From assembly GCA_946480065.1 (NCBI GenBank), contig CAMLJA010000026.1:1-12381 (forward strand): 12,381 nt of DNA, in the 5' to 3' direction. A model generated the notes under the pieces. The model was not told where the DNA came from, made no database searches, and worked only from the letters and a program-made list of their open reading frames with translations. The stretch is from an uncultured Thermomonas sp. (lineage in GTDB: Bacteria; Pseudomonadota; Gammaproteobacteria; Xanthomonadales; Xanthomonadaceae). This document shows positions 11,470 to 12,381 of the stretch, in pieces. The translations under genes were made by a program, and so were the position numbers. Position 1 is the stretch's first letter; every line of letters begins with the position of its first letter.

Positions 11470-12381
11470 TCATGCCGGCGCGCCGACTTCGCCGGCGCGG
11501 ATGGCCCGGGCGCGGTCCGCGATCGCGGCGCGCTCGGCATCGTCGATGCGTGCCCGGTTCTTCACCTGCAGCGCCATGCGCGGGTTACGGGCCAGCAGCG
11601 CCTGGTGGCGCGCCAGGAAATCCCAGTACAGCGTGGTGAACGGGCAGGCGCGCTCGCCGGTGCGGCGCGCGGGATCGAAGCGGCAGCCGGCGCAGGGCCC
11701 GCCCATCCGCTGGATGTACTTGCCGGTGGCCGCATAGGGCTTGCTGGCCAGCAAGCCACCGTCGCCGTACTGGCTCATGCCCAGTGTGTTGGGCAGTTCC
11801 ACCCATTCCACCGCGTCCACGTAGACCGCCAGGTACCAGGCGTGGACCTGGCGCGGGTCCACGCCGAGCAGCAGCGCGAACAGGCCGGTCACCATCAGGC
11901 GCTGGATGTGGTGCGCGTAGCCGTGGCGCAGGGTCTGGCCGATCGCATCGCGCAGGCACGCGAAATCCGTGTTGCCGGTCCAGTACCAGGCGGGCAGGTC
12001 CGCGCGGGCGTCCAGCGCGTTCTGCGCCAGGTAGCCCGGCATCCGCGTCCAGTAGATCCCGCGCACGAACTCGCGCCAGCCCAGCACCTGGCGGATGAAG
12101 CCCTCGGCGCTCTGGAGCGGCGCACGGCCCTCGCGCCAGGCGGTTTCCGCGGCCGCCACCACCTCGCGCGCGCCCAACAGCTTGAGGTTCAGCGCGGCCG
12201 AGAGCTGCGAGTGGTACAGCCACGGCTCGCCCGGCCACATCGCGTCCTCGTAGCGGCCGAACAGCGGCAGCCGCAGCGCGATGAAGTCGGCCAGCGCCTC
12301 CAGCGCCTGCGCGCGGGTCACCGGCCAGGCGAAGGCTTCGAGCGACCCCGGGTGGCCGGGGAAGCGCGCCTCGACCAGCGC
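11470..12381 (-). CDS. phrB: Iron-sulfur (6-4) photolyase/cryptochrome (FeS-BCP family), C-terminal 303 residues, 5' end outside window
   Basis: The frame is open to the window edge, so the gene continues upstream; the family is about 510 residues long. This part is the helical FAD-binding and Fe-S half of a bacterial cryptochrome/(6-4) photolyase, which uses blue light to repair (6-4) photoproducts. In fragment numbering, the cysteines C142, C230, C233 and C246 have exactly the spacing (88, 3, 13) of the [4Fe-4S] ligands C350, C438, C441 and C454 of Agrobacterium PhrB. The histidine pair H157-H158 in GYAHHIQRLMVTG is placed like His365/366 of PhrB. Other hallmarks are WLYHSQLSAALNLKLL, GWREFVRGIYW, NTLGMSQYGDGG and KPYAATGKYIQRMG. 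It stops 54 bases before the SDR gene and probably shares its transcript. An internal GTG at 12321 is not the start, because coding continues upstream in frame. Confidence 0.95.
   Translation of the reverse strand, partial: ALVEARFPGHPGSLEAFAWPVTRAQALEALADFIALRLPLFGRYEDAMWPGEPWLYHSQLSAALNLKLLGAREVVAAAETAWREGRAPLQSAEGFIRQVLGWREFVRGIYWTRMPGYLAQNALDARADLPAWYWTGNTDFACLRDAIGQTLRHGYAHHIQRLMVTGLFALLLGVDPRQVHAWYLAVYVDAVEWVELPNTLGMSQYGDGGLLASKPYAATGKYIQRMGGPCAGCRFDPARRTGERACPFTTLYWDFLARHQALLARNPRMALQVKNRARIDDAERAAIADRARAIRAGEVGAPA

Noticed and set aside
1..12381. Mobile elements, CRISPR, toxin-antitoxin or phage defence genes, tRNA or rRNA
   Set aside because: No transposase, integrase, spaced direct repeats, defence domains or structural RNA patterns were found on either strand, and composition is even throughout.

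Overview
The window is very GC-rich, densely packed chromosomal DNA. It most likely comes from a member of the Lysobacteraceae (Xanthomonadaceae), such as a Luteimonas or Lysobacter relative. This is inferred from the GC content, an aspartate kinase N-terminus resembling the fused aspartate kinase/diaminopimelate decarboxylase of that family, the accessory gene set, and -10-like boxes of the type TAnnnT with no clear -35 element. The first 19 bases are not genomic: they match the end of the Illumina TruSeq read-2 adapter exactly. The window therefore starts at an untrimmed contig end, and the first gene is cut by the assembly rather than by biology.

Layout. 1-286: adapter, then the start of an aspartate kinase gene (minus). 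363-1244: a PhzF-family isomerase (plus), divergent from the kinase. 1272-1295: a strong hairpin between convergent genes. 1324-2004 and 2142-2579: a glycine-zipper envelope protein and an OsmC peroxidase, both minus. 2794-4842: an EF-G-like translational GTPase (plus), divergent from osmC. 4922-5470 and 5473-6138: two adjacent lipoprotein genes 2 bases apart (a DUF1439 protein and an NTF2-like protein). 6146-8401: a DUF5916 outer-membrane-like protein with a CBM9-like N-terminus (minus). 8525-8989: a bacterial SET-domain protein (minus). 9109-9666: a lipoprotein mono-haem cytochrome c (plus). 9744-10688: a secreted alpha/beta hydrolase (plus). 10660-11415: a short-chain dehydrogenase (minus), whose 3' end overlaps the hydrolase. 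11470-12381: an iron-sulfur (6-4) photolyase/cryptochrome whose N-terminal half lies beyond the window (minus).

Functional themes are stress and envelope biology: peroxide defence (OsmC), DNA photorepair with a probable partner SDR, a glycine-zipper envelope protein, two lipoproteins and a surface carbohydrate-binding/barrel protein. I see no mobile elements, CRISPR arrays, tRNAs or rRNAs.

The most interesting biology is in enzymes with altered active sites. The EF-G-like protein has lost the conserved P-loop Asp and the switch II His of translational GTPases but keeps the domain IV tip His. The SDR beside the photolyase has Ile where the catalytic Tyr belongs, yet keeps the Asn, Ser and Lys. 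The photolyase keeps the complete Fe-S cysteine spacing of Agrobacterium PhrB. I found no convincing evidence of a wholly new multi-gene system.
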